From assembly GCF_041200145.1 (NCBI RefSeq), contig NZ_CP165734.1, forward strand, positions 3,038,001-3,102,000: a DNA stretch of 64,000 nucleotides, written 5' to 3'. The DNA comes from Bradyrhizobium sp. LLZ17 (GTDB lineage Bacteria > Pseudomonadota > Alphaproteobacteria > Rhizobiales > Xanthobacteraceae). The position numbers and the translations under genes are program-made. Below are positions 27,618-36,836 of this stretch, piece by piece (position 1 is the stretch's first letter; the number at the start of each line of letters is the position of its first letter). The notes under the pieces were generated by a model. The model was given only the letters and a program-made list of their open reading frames with translations. It ran no database searches and was not told the DNA's origin.

Positions 27618-28025
27618 AGCATGATGGCGTTGGGTTTAACTTCTCACCAGGGCGAAGGTGGTCTCCCTCTCCCGCTTGCGGGCAGGGCTATCGCATTTAG
27701 CATTTTGGGCGGTGTGAGCGCGCGCCTCGTCCTTCGAGACGACCGCTTCGCGGTCTCCTCAGGATGAGGCTAAGCGGCAATCGGAGCCCGTTGAAACTGC
27801 TGCCGCACACTCGGTCCTCATCCTGAGGGCCCGCCGAAGGTGGGCGTCTCGAAGGATGACCACAGAGAAATCTGCCCCATATGCGATCGCCCTGCGCTTG
27901 CGGGGGAGGGGCTGGGGCGGGAGGTCTCCCGCAATCGAGAACCCCCGTATGGAGAGAACCCTCACCCGTCGCTTCGCGCCGACCTCTCCCGCAAGCGGGA
28001 GAGGTCGAGCGAGCCCGCGGCCGGC
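27618..28025. repeat. gene-free stretch made of palindromic repeats
   Basis: Three elements are visible. The first is a TCTCCC-GCTTGC-GGG type arm at about 27662-27690. The second is a long imperfect palindrome 27727-27860, with CCTTCGAGACG at one end, CGTCTCGAAGG at the other, and internal CCTCAGGATGAGG / CCTCATCCTGAGG. The third is CTCTCCCGCAAGCGGGAGAG near 27987-28006. Nothing coding is supported. They separate the convergent TonB receptor and RidA operon. Confidence 0.6.
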
Positions 28026-28409
28026 TCACCTGCGATAGGCGACGCAGTCGATTTCCACCTTGCAATCCACCACCATGCTCGACACCACGCAGGCCCGCGC
28101 CGGCGGATTGGTGCCGAAATATTCGGCGAAGACCTTGTTGAAGCTTTGAAAGTCGCGGGGATCGTCGAGCCAGACGCCGCAACGCACGACATCCTGGGGC
28201 TCGTAGCCGGCTTCACTCAGGATCGCGAGCAGGTTGCGGATCGCCTTGTGCGATTGCGGGATGATGCCGCCCTCGATCACCTCGCCGTTCTCCATCGGCG
28301 TCTGCCCTGAAACGTAAAGCCAGCCGTCGGCCTCGACCGCGCGGGCAAAAGGAAGGTGCTGGCCGCCGGTGCCGGTGCCGCCGGCCGCGCCGTATCGTTT
28401 CAGCGTCAT
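28026..28409 (-). CDS. RidA family protein (Rid/YjgF/UK114)
   Basis: A 127-residue member of the RidA family, which hydrolyses reactive enamine/imine intermediates. YVSGQTPMENGEVIEGGIIP and the C-terminal VVSSMVVDCKVEIDCVAY carry the family pattern, although the canonical catalytic Arg region reads RACVVSSM. It lies 39 bp after a D-aminoacylase gene in the same operon, where it would clean up imines made during amino-acid catabolism. Confidence 0.88.
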   Translation of the reverse strand: MTLKRYGAAGGTGTGGQHLPFARAVEADGWLYVSGQTPMENGEVIEGGIIPQSHKAIRNLLAILSEAGYEPQDVVRCGVWLDDPRDFQSFNKVFAEYFGTNPPARACVVSSMVVDCKVEIDCVAYRR

Positions 28410-28448
28410 TGGTCTCGTCCTGTCTGTGGTGATGATGTCTGCGGGCCT

Positions 28449-30074
28449 TCACCCCTTGATCAGGGCGCGCCCCGGCCGCGCGAAGGTGCTGCGTCCGTCC
28501 GTGACAACGGCCTCGCCGGCGACGAACACAGAGCGGATGCCTGCGGGCATTTCCGTCGGCGTCTCGAACGTCGCCTTGTCCATGATGGTATCGTCGAACA
28601 GAGTGAGATCTGCAACCATGCCCGGCCGCAGGATGCCGCGATCGGACAGGCCGAAGCGCTGGGCGGGCATCGCCGTCATTCGCCGCACGGCATCTTCCAA
28701 CGTCAACCAGCCTTGCTCGCGCGTCAGCCGGCCGGCGACGCGCGGGAAACTTCCGTAGGCGCGCGGATGCGGCTTGGTGCCGGGGCGCGGAATGCCATCG
28801 GAGCCGACCATGTGCAGGCGATGGGTGAACGCGGCGCGCAAATCGGCTTCATCGAGCTGGAACATGATGATGCCGGTCTGGCCCTGGTCCTCCTCGATGC
28901 ACCGAACCATCAGATCGAACGGCGAGATGCCGAGCTCGCGCGCGGCGTCGACCATCGACTTGCCCTCGAGCGGTTTCAGCGCGGGATTGCCGGTGCCGGA
29001 AATGCGCACATTGTGCCAGCCGATCAGCACGATCTTGGACTGCGCGGTATGCGGATCGGGATCGCCCTCCTCCACCAGCACGCGCAGCGCTTCGCGCCTG
29101 GCCGGATCGCGCAGGCGGGCGCGCAACGCGTCGATGCCGCCTTCGAGCGCCGCCGGCGGCAACAATTGCAGCATGTAGGAACTGCCGGCAGGATACGGAT
29201 ACATGTCGAAGGAGATATCGATCCCCTCCGCGCGCGCGGCCTCGAGCCGGTCGAGCGCCTTGGGGATCGCGCCCCAGTTCGGCTTTCCTGCCGATTGCAG
29301 ATGCGACAGCAGCCCGGCCGCTCTGGAGGCGCGCAGGATCGCGATGAACTCGTCGATCGATTGCAGGAGGCCCGCTTCATAGCTGCGGATATGCGCGGTG
29401 AGCAGCTTGCCGTGAACCCGCACCGTCTCCGCCAGTGCGCATAGCTCCCTGCTGTCGGCATAGGCGCTCGGCGGATAGACGAGGCCCAGCGACAGGCCGG
29501 CAGCGCCTTGCTTGAGTTGCTGCGCGAGCAGCGCCTGCATCGCCGCGATCTCCTGCTCTGTCGCCGCGCGGCGGTCGTAACCGAGCACGGCGAGCCGGAT
29601 CGCGGCATGTCCGACCAGCGAAACCAGGTTGAGCGCCACGCCCGGCCCTTCCAGCGCCAGCCGGTAGCCCTCAAAACTGTCGAAGATCTCGTTCGCCCGG
29701 GTTTCGCCGGCGAGACCCGAGAAATGCAGGCGCAGCATCTCGGCAGAGCCTGCGGTGGCCGGATAGAGCGAGAAGCAGCAATTGCCGACCACGAGCGTGG
29801 TCACGCCCTGCAACACCTTCTCGGGCCTGTCGGGTTCGCGCAGGCAGATCAGGTCGTCGTGGCAATGGGCGTCGATGAAACCGGGCGCGAGATAGCATCC
29901 GCGCGCGTCGATGATGTCGGCCTCCTCCGCCGGCAAGGACGCCCCGATCGCCGCGATGCGGCTGCCGCTGATGCGCAGATCGGCCTCGAACCACGGCGCG
30001 CCGGTGCCGTCAATCAGCCGGGCATTGCGGATGAGAGTGTCCTTGCTGCTGCGTTGGCTCGTACCTTGGGGCAT
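28449..30074 (-). CDS. N-acyl-D-amino-acid deacylase (amidohydrolase family)
   Basis: A 541-residue amidohydrolase of the D-aminoacylase/dihydroorotase-like group. Metal-binding residues are seen in APGFIDAHCHDD near residue 68, LTAHIRSYE further on, and SDGIPRPGTKPHPRAYGSF near the C-terminal half. These enzymes release D-amino acids from N-acyl derivatives. The start at 30074 follows GAGGAGGGGGGC; a longer frame upstream overlaps the MFS gene. The transporter gene ends 10 bp before it, so uptake and hydrolysis are coupled. Confidence 0.88.
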   Translation of the reverse strand: MPQGTSQRSSKDTLIRNARLIDGTGAPWFEADLRISGSRIAAIGASLPAEEADIIDARGCYLAPGFIDAHCHDDLICLREPDRPEKVLQGVTTLVVGNCCFSLYPATAGSAEMLRLHFSGLAGETRANEIFDSFEGYRLALEGPGVALNLVSLVGHAAIRLAVLGYDRRAATEQEIAAMQALLAQQLKQGAAGLSLGLVYPPSAYADSRELCALAETVRVHGKLLTAHIRSYEAGLLQSIDEFIAILRASRAAGLLSHLQSAGKPNWGAIPKALDRLEAARAEGIDISFDMYPYPAGSSYMLQLLPPAALEGGIDALRARLRDPARREALRVLVEEGDPDPHTAQSKIVLIGWHNVRISGTGNPALKPLEGKSMVDAARELGISPFDLMVRCIEEDQGQTGIIMFQLDEADLRAAFTHRLHMVGSDGIPRPGTKPHPRAYGSFPRVAGRLTREQGWLTLEDAVRRMTAMPAQRFGLSDRGILRPGMVADLTLFDDTIMDKATFETPTEMPAGIRSVFVAGEAVVTDGRSTFARPGRALIKG

Positions 30075-30084
30075 GCCCCCCTCC

Positions 30085-31404
30085 TCAGTGCACCGGCACG
30101 GCGTCCGGCGGCGGTTCCTCGGCGAAATCGGGAATCGATTCGATCCGCCCCAGCACCACGACATAGAAGAAGATGCCGATGAGCAGCACCACGCCGGCGA
30201 TCATGAAGGCACCGGCAAACGACTGAGTCCAGTCCACGACGATTCCGGTCACGATCGGTGCGAGCACGCCCATCATGTTGTTGGTGAAATTGAGAATGCC
30301 GCCGACCGTTCCCGCCCCGCCCTTCGGCGCGATCAGCGACACGATCGAGGACCCCACGGGTGCCGCGGCCGACAATCCCGAGATCGCGATCGACAACCAC
30401 AGCAGGGCCCAGCCCGGCTTCACGGTGAAGGCGGCGCCGATGACGGCAAGCCCCATCAGCATGCCGACGATGATCACCGACTGACGCACCCGCGTGCTGT
30501 CGTAACCACGGGCGATCAAATGATCCACCAGGAAACCGCCGATCAGGAGATCCGACAACGTCGCGAAAATCCAGGGAATCGTCGAATAGCCCGCGGCCGA
30601 CATCAGGTTCATGTGCATGGTCTGCGCGAGATAGCCCGGCAACCAGGTGAGGAAGAGATAGAAGGTGTAGCCATAGGCGGAGAACCCGATGGTCAGTCCC
30701 CAGACCTTGCGGTTGCGCAAGAGGTAGCCGAGCATGCGGCTCTGTCCTGCCGTGGCAGGGCCTTCCGGCGTGCCGCCGCCGGCGATGATATAGTCATGCT
30801 CCGCTCTCGATAGCTTCGGATCTTCGCTCGGATTTCGATAGATGAAATAGTAGGCGACGAAATACAGCAAGCTCAGCAGCGCGGTGACGCCAAAGCCCCA
30901 GCGCCAGCCGTAGAGGAAGATCACGTAAGCGACCAGCGGCACGCCGATGACGTTGGAGAATTTAGCGGCGGAATCGAAGATCGCAGTCGAGCGCGCGCGT
31001 TCCTCGAGCGGAAACCAATGGCCGGTCGCCTTCTGACTCGCCGGAAAGGCCGGCGCCTCCGCGACGCCGAGCAACAGGCGTGCGCCGGCGATGCCCCAGA
31101 GTCCGCTGGCGAGCGCGGTGATCGTGGCGGCGACCGCCCAGAGGAAGCTGCTGGCACGACCGACCATGGTGACGCCGAAGCGGTCGAGCACCATGCCGCC
31201 GGGGATTTGCAGCAACGAATAGGTCCAGAAGAACGCGCTGCCGAGCAGCCCGATATCCGTGGCGGTGAGGCCAAGCTCCCTGGTGAGTTCGGGCGTCGCG
31301 GCGGAGAGCCCGACCCGATCGATGTAGTTGATGAGAATTCCGACGCCGAGGAGACAACCGATCAGCCAGCGTCGCCCGGGTACCTGTTGGCCTGCATTCG
31401 CCAT
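30085..31404 (-). CDS. MFS transporter (anion:cation symporter type)
   Basis: A 439-residue major facilitator with 12 predicted spans. The family-typical segment LLGVAEAPAFPASQKATGHW and the between-domain loop fit the anion:cation symporter family, which moves organic acids and N-acyl compounds. Start at 31404 (MANAGQQ) chosen by the first span; 31482 is possible. It heads the operon MFS-deacylase-RidA, probably controlled by the IclR regulator encoded just upstream. Confidence 0.85.
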   Translation of the reverse strand: MANAGQQVPGRRWLIGCLLGVGILINYIDRVGLSAATPELTRELGLTATDIGLLGSAFFWTYSLLQIPGGMVLDRFGVTMVGRASSFLWAVAATITALASGLWGIAGARLLLGVAEAPAFPASQKATGHWFPLEERARSTAIFDSAAKFSNVIGVPLVAYVIFLYGWRWGFGVTALLSLLYFVAYYFIYRNPSEDPKLSRAEHDYIIAGGGTPEGPATAGQSRMLGYLLRNRKVWGLTIGFSAYGYTFYLFLTWLPGYLAQTMHMNLMSAAGYSTIPWIFATLSDLLIGGFLVDHLIARGYDSTRVRQSVIIVGMLMGLAVIGAAFTVKPGWALLWLSIAISGLSAAAPVGSSIVSLIAPKGGAGTVGGILNFTNNMMGVLAPIVTGIVVDWTQSFAGAFMIAGVVLLIGIFFYVVVLGRIESIPDFAEEPPPDAVPVH

Positions 31405-31482
31405 TTCGATCCTCGCCTGGAACGCAGCACCGCATTCCTCCCCCGAAACGGAGACGGGAGAACCTCGCCGCGCCTGCTGCAA

Positions 31483-31500
31483 TGTCCGTTATAGTGGACA
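31483..31500. promoter_or_regulatory. candidate IclR operator
   Basis: TGTCC-N8-GGACA (TGTCCGTTATAGTGGACA) is a perfect 5-bp inverted repeat 79 bp upstream of the MFS start and downstream of the IclR gene. Its place and symmetry fit a regulator site; assignment to this IclR is inference. Confidence 0.45.
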
Positions 31501-31649
31501 GTATTATCTTGTAGCGTCACGTTAAATATTACGGCGGCATGATGTCAAGAGCGGACATGCGAGGCCCATCGGCCCGCCGCCAGCACGCGCGACCACGCGC
31601 GAGGCCCCGATGCCGGTGCATCAGCCGTCGCGCTGCCGGCCAACTGTGT

Positions 31650-32420
31650 TTAGTTTCGATCCGAGAGTTCGGTTGCGGTGGCGACGAGGTCGTCCAGCAG
31701 CGCAGTCCTGCGGTCCTTCAGCGAGTCCGCGGGAACGACGAAGCAGAGCGTCGCGACCGCAACACCCTTTTTGTCCCGGATCGGGGCGGCAAGACACGAC
31801 GTGAACCGATCGGACAGCGCCGTCGTCACGCATTTGCCCTCGCGTCTCGCGCGTGCGACGTCCTTGACGAAATCGTCGACATCGAGGACGCGGCCGTCCG
31901 GAAGACGAAAATCCTCTTTCGGAACGAAGGCGCGGATTTCTGCCGGGCTCATATGATCGAGCAGCAACCTGCCGGATGCAGTCCACGGCAGCGGCACCTC
32001 GATCCCGACATCCGTCGTGATCCGGAACAGGCCCGAGCCGTCTCGCGTATCGACCACCACATATTTGCGACCACGCAACGCGCAGAGTTGCGCGGTGGCG
32101 CTGTGCTGGGTCGCCAGCCGGTCGAGGGCTTCGCGGCAGCGGCGATGCAGCGGATTGGCTTCCGCATAGGCCCGCCCGTAGAGATGCACCGCCTTGCCGA
32201 AATAGACCTGACCGCCCTCGCCGACGCTCTCCAGCAGGTCCGCCTCGATCAGGCGGTTGGCGATGGCATAGACCGTCGAGCGCGGCGCGCCCATCTGCTT
32301 CGCAAGGTCGCTGAGCCTGGAGGGCGCGCGCAAATGCAGCAGGGCTTCCAGGAGATCGATGGTCCGATCAATCCCGTTCTGGCGTTCCGCGGGCGAGGTG
32401 CCCTTCCTGGATGCGGCCAA
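31650..32420 (-). CDS. IclR family transcriptional regulator
   Basis: A 256-residue regulator. The N-terminal winged helix (residues about 15-75) has RTIDLLEALLHL and GAPRSTVYAIANRLIEADLL. The C-terminal effector domain contains LPWTASGRLLLDHMSPAE and CLAAPIRDKKGVAVATLCF. Same strand as and 245 bp before the MFS gene, so it probably senses the amino-acid derivative handled by the downstream operon. Confidence 0.9.
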   Translation of the reverse strand: MAASRKGTSPAERQNGIDRTIDLLEALLHLRAPSRLSDLAKQMGAPRSTVYAIANRLIEADLLESVGEGGQVYFGKAVHLYGRAYAEANPLHRRCREALDRLATQHSATAQLCALRGRKYVVVDTRDGSGLFRITTDVGIEVPLPWTASGRLLLDHMSPAEIRAFVPKEDFRLPDGRVLDVDDFVKDVARARREGKCVTTALSDRFTSCLAAPIRDKKGVAVATLCFVVPADSLKDRRTALLDDLVATATELSDRN

Positions 32421-32532
32421 ACTTCAAATGTCCTTCGTCAGCTGCGCAGCGGCGGTTTTGGCATAAACCGCGCCGACGGCATAGCGTGTCCGGCTTTCCG
32501 CGTTCGGAATAAAGCCTCAGCCTTGGTAAAGC

Positions 32533-33057
32533 TCAGACTTGGGACCCGCGCGCCTTGCTCCAGTCGGGAGCGACCTTGCCGGAGACGCCCTCGAAGGCGC
32601 CGTCGACGAGCTCGAGCACCAGGATGCGAGCCGAATCGACCGGGCCCGGCATGGTGACGCGGCCCTTGGGCACAGCCTTGAAGCCGACGCGGCTGTAATA
32701 GGGTTCGTCGCCGACCAGCAGCACGAGGCGGTGACCATTTTCCCTGGCGACCTTCAGCGCGCGCTCCATCAACAGGCGGCCGACGCCGCGGCTGCGGAAC
32801 GGCGGCTCGACCGTGAGCGGCCCGAGCAGCAGCGCCGAGGTCGCGCCGATCAGGATGGGCAATTGCCGGACGGAGCCGACCAGGAGCGTGCCGATGCGGG
32901 CGGTGAAGGAGACGTCGAGCAGATGATCGACGTGCTCGCGGATGCGATAGGCGCTGAGCACGAACCGGCCGGGGCCGAAGGTGCGCTCGTGCAGGCGCTC
33001 GATGGCCTGGGCGTCGCCGGCGGATTCGGGACGAATGGTGAGTGAGAGATCGCTCAT
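32533..33057 (-). CDS. GNAT family N-acetyltransferase
   Basis: A 174-residue acetyltransferase. The acetyl-CoA loop is RSRGVGRLLMERAL (about residues 89-102), followed by VLLVGDEPYYSRVGFKAVP. This last element is shared with the COG3153-type predicted N-acetyltransferases. Substrate unknown; cytoplasmic. Stands alone between the IclR gene and a glycosyltransferase. Confidence 0.85.
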   Translation of the reverse strand: MSDLSLTIRPESAGDAQAIERLHERTFGPGRFVLSAYRIREHVDHLLDVSFTARIGTLLVGSVRQLPILIGATSALLLGPLTVEPPFRSRGVGRLLMERALKVARENGHRLVLLVGDEPYYSRVGFKAVPKGRVTMPGPVDSARILVLELVDGAFEGVSGKVAPDWSKARGSQV

Positions 33058-33108
33058 ATTGGATCGCGGAATAGCATCTGGACCCCTGGCCGTCCATGGG
33101 AGTGCATG

Positions 33109-34044
33109 TCAGTTCCGTTTCGGCGACGGCTGCGACAGATAGGCCAGCATCTTCATCTCGCGCCGTCCCCGCGTCACGGTATCGAGCACGAGCCCCGAGG
33201 ACACCGACAGCAGGGCCATGATCATCAATCCCATCGACAGCACGGCGGTCGGCAGCCGCGGCACGAGGCCGGTCTCGATGAAGGTGATCGCGATCGGGAT
33301 CGCGAGGATGATCGCGGCCAGCGCCAGCAGAACTCCAATGACCGAGAAGAAGCGCAGCGGACGCTCCGAGCGATAAAGCTTCAGAATGGTGCCGAGGATG
33401 CGAAAACCGTCGCGCCAGGTGTTGAGTTTGGAGAACGAGCCCTCCGGCCGCGCGTAATAGGGCGTCTCGACCTCCGCGACCGGCAGCGATAATTCCAGCG
33501 CATAGACCGCGAGCTCGGTCTCGATCTCGAAACCATCGGAGAGCACGGGGAAGGATTTGACGAAGCGGCGCGAGAACACGCGGTAGCCCGACAGGATGTC
33601 CTTGAATTCCTGTCCGAAGGTCGAGGACAGAAAGCCGGTCAACATGCGGTTGCCGGTGCGGTGGCCGAGCCGGTAGGCCGCCTGCGACTGGTCGATGCGA
33701 AGCCCGACCACCATGTCGAGATGCTCGTCGAGCAGCTTGTCGACCATGGGCGGCGCGCTCGGCGCATCGTAGGTGGCATCGCCGTCAACCAGCACGTAGA
33801 TGTCGGCCTCGACGTCGGCGAACATACGGCGCACGACGTGGCCCTTGCCTTGCCGCCGCTCGCTGCGCACGGTCGCGCCGGCGTCCCGCGCGACGGCAGC
33901 GGTGCGGTCGCGTGAATTGTTGTCGTAGACGTAGATCTCCGCCGCGGGCAGCGCCCTGCGGAAGCTGGCGACGACGCTGGCGACCGCCGCCTCCTCGTTG
34001 TAGCAGGGCACCAGCACCGCGATGCGAGGTTGCGCTGACATCAT
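33109..34044 (-). CDS. family 2 glycosyltransferase with C-terminal membrane anchors
   Basis: About 311 residues. The GT2 domain has VLVPCYNEEAAVASVV, the metal-binding DGDAT (DxD-like) in VLVDGDATYDAP, and GYRVFSRRFVKSFP. Two C-terminal spans (ALAAIILAIPIAITFI and LSMGLMIMALLSVSSGLVL) anchor it in the inner membrane, as in DPM1/GtrB-type enzymes that load sugars on polyprenyl phosphate. It overlaps the upstream membrane-protein gene, its likely partner. Start 34044 or 34041 (two ATGs). Confidence 0.88.
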   Translation of the reverse strand: MMSAQPRIAVLVPCYNEEAAVASVVASFRRALPAAEIYVYDNNSRDRTAAVARDAGATVRSERRQGKGHVVRRMFADVEADIYVLVDGDATYDAPSAPPMVDKLLDEHLDMVVGLRIDQSQAAYRLGHRTGNRMLTGFLSSTFGQEFKDILSGYRVFSRRFVKSFPVLSDGFEIETELAVYALELSLPVAEVETPYYARPEGSFSKLNTWRDGFRILGTILKLYRSERPLRFFSVIGVLLALAAIILAIPIAITFIETGLVPRLPTAVLSMGLMIMALLSVSSGLVLDTVTRGRREMKMLAYLSQPSPKRN

Positions 34045-35192
34045 CGCTGCAGCACTCCGAGCCTCGCCGATGCGCTCCGAAGCGGCGCGGCCTGTCGCGC
34101 GTGATCCGGCTGCATCAGCCAGGCGAACGAGACAGTCCAGAGCGACAGCATCGCGATCGGCACGACGTAATAGGGCGTGAAGATCGGGTGGGTCAGGAAG
34201 AAGATCAGGTTGACGAGGAGATTGCCGGCGACGAGGAGGGCCACCTGCCGTGTTCTCACCTCACCGTTTGGCAACAGCCACGCGGTCGACCCGATCGCGA
34301 GCACGATCAGCACGAATTGCATGTCGTGCAGATAGTGACCGAGCACGGCAAGGTCGAAGCCCGGTGCGACCACGTCGGCGCTGCCGTAGGTCGTCGCCAG
34401 CGGGCTGCCGGCATTGATGGCCTGCGCGATCAGGGTCGGCGCGATGCCGACGAGCACGCCGGCCGCGAAGCCGAGGCCCTGCACCAAAGTGGCAAACTTG
34501 CGCGGCCACGCGAAGGAAATGCCGAAGAACACGAAATAGCCGGCCGCGAGCAGCGCATTCGGCAGCCTGAAATTGACGGAGGCGCCGAGCAGGAGACCGA
34601 TCAGCGCAATCAACAAGAGGCTGCGCCTGTCCCTGGTCAACCACAGCGCCGTCAGGAGGCCTGCGAGGGCGCACAGCGCCATGGTCGGTGCGACCGAATA
34701 GCTCGCCTTGGCCGGATTGATCATCAGGTAAACGGCGAGCGCGCCGAACAGACCCGCGCTGAGGACCGACGGCAGCGTCCGTGCCATGGCAATGCCTGAT
34801 AGCGCAAGGCCGCACACGATCAGGCTCGCGGCGACATAGAGCGGCACCACCTGGTGGCCCTGCGGGAACAACGCCAGCAGAAATCCGGTGCCCGGCGGAT
34901 ATTGCAGCACGACCTTGCCGCTCGGCATCGGATTGTGACAGGGCCAGCGCGCAGGATCCGCCCCTTCCGCGAAACCGATCTGCTTCATCTTGCCTTCGAA
35001 ATAGCGATCATCGTCGCGTGCCGCGTCGGTGTTCAGCCCATCGGCGCCGAAGCGCTGGAACAGATGCGCCTGGCGGAGATAGCAGATGTCGTCATAGACC
35101 CCGCGCGCTTCGCTCCAGCGCGACATCGTGACGATGTTGCTGGCGAGGATCGCAAGGCAGATCAGGCCGAAGGCGAGTTTTACGATTGTCAT
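34041..35192 (-). CDS. multi-span membrane protein, GT-C-like
   Basis: About 383 residues with about 10 hydrophobic spans. An early loop carries the charged sequence YDDICYLRQAHLFQ, with acidic residues after the first span as seen in GT-C glycosyltransferases. The gene overlaps the GT2 gene by its stop codon, suggesting the pair makes and uses a polyprenyl-linked sugar. I do not recognise a specific family. Start taken at 35192 (MTIVKLAFG); 35231 GTG is possible. Confidence 0.7.
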   Translation of the reverse strand: MTIVKLAFGLICLAILASNIVTMSRWSEARGVYDDICYLRQAHLFQRFGADGLNTDAARDDDRYFEGKMKQIGFAEGADPARWPCHNPMPSGKVVLQYPPGTGFLLALFPQGHQVVPLYVAASLIVCGLALSGIAMARTLPSVLSAGLFGALAVYLMINPAKASYSVAPTMALCALAGLLTALWLTRDRRSLLLIALIGLLLGASVNFRLPNALLAAGYFVFFGISFAWPRKFATLVQGLGFAAGVLVGIAPTLIAQAINAGSPLATTYGSADVVAPGFDLAVLGHYLHDMQFVLIVLAIGSTAWLLPNGEVRTRQVALLVAGNLLVNLIFFLTHPIFTPYYVVPIAMLSLWTVSFAWLMQPDHARQAAPLRSASARLGVLQR

Positions 35193-35240
35193 CCGGTTTC
35201 CGAGGCGCACTTCGGGGCGAGTTACTACCACAGCCCGCCC

Positions 35241-35732
35241 TCAACGCCACGTCGCAATCACGGGCTTGCCGTCCAGCACTTCCGCGATCCGCAGCCGCGT
35301 GCCGGGGGTTGCGCCGTCGGGCAGCGCGGCGCAATCGAAGAACCCGCATTCGATGATCTCGCGGTTCGGCGCGGGCAACTTGTCCTGCCGGAAATGCCTG
35401 ACCACGTAGACCGCGACATGGTCGCGGCGGGAGACGTGGCTGTTGAGGAAGATGCCGTGCAGCTCCGCCGCGCCGGTGAGATCGATGTCGCCCTCCTCCT
35501 TGAGCTCGCGGCGCATCGCCTGCTCCATGGTCTCGCCATGGTCGACGCCGCCGCCGGGCAGATACCAGCCGTCGACATAGCTGTGCTTGACCAGAAACAC
35601 CTTGTTGTCGGCATCGAGCACCACCGCGCGGACGCCGAGCGTCATGCCGCGGACGAGCAGGAAATAGGCGTGGAAGACGCGCCGCAGCAGCGGCTCAGAT
35701 CTCCGTCGGATCTTGTCCAGGCGCTTCGCCAT
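35241..35732 (-). CDS. Nudix hydrolase
   Basis: About 163 residues. The Nudix box is GGGVDHGETMEQAMRRELKE followed by EG, after VKHSYVDGWYLPG. The N-terminus is basic (AKRLDKIRRR) and includes a short hydrophobic stretch. Substrate unknown. The start at 35732 removes an upstream extension that overlaps the divergent phosphoesterase promoter. Confidence 0.85.
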   Translation of the reverse strand: MAKRLDKIRRRSEPLLRRVFHAYFLLVRGMTLGVRAVVLDADNKVFLVKHSYVDGWYLPGGGVDHGETMEQAMRRELKEEGDIDLTGAAELHGIFLNSHVSRRDHVAVYVVRHFRQDKLPAPNREIIECGFFDCAALPDGATPGTRLRIAEVLDGKPVIATWR

Positions 35733-35842
35733 TAACGATGCGCTCCCCTTCAGGCCCTGGCAGGCTTCGCTTGCAGGCTTTCCTTGCGCGTCGCCCGCGA
35801 CCTTGCCATTACAGCAATGGAATAGCGAGGCAATCGCGCGCC

Positions 35843-36736
35843 ATGGCACCTTTGACGGCCCCCTTCACGCTCGCCCATCTGTCCGATCCGCATCTGCCGC
35901 CGCTGCCGACGCCGCGGCTGGTCGAACTCGCGGGCAAGCGTGCGCTCGGCTATGTCAATTGGAGGCGCAACCGCCACAAATACCAGCGCCGCGAGGTGCT
36001 CGACGCGCTCGTCGCCGACATCAAGGCGCAAGCGCCTGACCACATCGCGGTGACCGGAGATCTCGTCAATCTCGCGATGGAGGCGGAGTTCGCGCCGGCG
36101 CGCGCCTGGCTCGACAGCGTCGGTCCACCCGACCGCGTCACCACGATTCCCGGCAATCACGACGCCTATGTCCGCGCCACGCGCCACCGCTTCGGCGAGA
36201 GTTTCGCGCCCTATCTGGCCGGCGACGACGGCAGCACCGGCTTTCCCGCGATACGCCGCCGCGGGCCGGCCGCACTGATCAGCCTGTCCAGCGCCGTGCC
36301 GACGCTGCCCTTGATGGCAACGGGCACGCTCGGGCGCGAGCAGCTTGCAGCCCTCGCAGGCGTGCTCGAGCAGCTCGCGGCCGAAGACGTGTTTCGCGTG
36401 CTGCTGGTGCATCATCCGCTGAAGTCCCGCGCATGGCAGAAGCGGCTGACCGATTCCGCCGCGCTGCTGGCGCTGCTCAAGCGCCACGGCGTCGAGCTGG
36501 TCCTGCAGGGGCATGACCACGTTCATTCGACGATGTGGTTCGAAGGCCCCAACGGCAACATTCCCGCGGTCGGGGTGCCGTCGGCCTCCGCGCTGGCGCA
36601 CGGGCGCTATCCGGCAGCGGCGTATAACCTGTTCGCGATCGAGAAGGACAATGCCGGCTGGCGCTGCGAGCAGGTGGTGCGGAGCCTGGATCATGGATTG
36701 CAGGTCCGGGAGATCAAGCGCGCGCGGTTGATTTGA
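35843..36736 (+). CDS. calcineurin-like metallophosphoesterase
   Basis: A 297-residue phosphoesterase with all dimetal-site motifs in order: LSDPHL, TGDLVNL, GNHDAY, VHHPLK and GHDHVH. Related proteins hydrolyse phosphodiesters such as cyclic nucleotides or lipid headgroups; the substrate here is undetermined. Start at 35843 (MAPLTAPFT) is selected by family N-terminus. Divergent from the Nudix gene. Confidence 0.88.
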   Translation: MAPLTAPFTLAHLSDPHLPPLPTPRLVELAGKRALGYVNWRRNRHKYQRREVLDALVADIKAQAPDHIAVTGDLVNLAMEAEFAPARAWLDSVGPPDRVTTIPGNHDAYVRATRHRFGESFAPYLAGDDGSTGFPAIRRRGPAALISLSSAVPTLPLMATGTLGREQLAALAGVLEQLAAEDVFRVLLVHHPLKSRAWQKRLTDSAALLALLKRHGVELVLQGHDHVHSTMWFEGPNGNIPAVGVPSASALAHGRYPAAAYNLFAIEKDNAGWRCEQVVRSLDHGLQVREIKRARLI

Positions 36737-36745
36737 AGCAGGGCC

Positions 36746-36826
36746 GTCATTCCGGGGCATGCGAAGCATGAACCCGGAAGCTCGAGATTCCGGGTTCGAT
36801 GCTGACGCATCGCCCCGGAATGACGG
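36746..36826. repeat. palindromic repeat CATTCCGGGG family, copy 2
   Basis: Nearly the same as 5659-5738: CATTCCGGGG at one end, CCCCGGAATG at the other, and a central CTCGAGATTCCGGGTTCGA. It separates two convergent genes. Confidence 0.65.
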
Positions 36827-36836
36827 CGGAGGCTTC

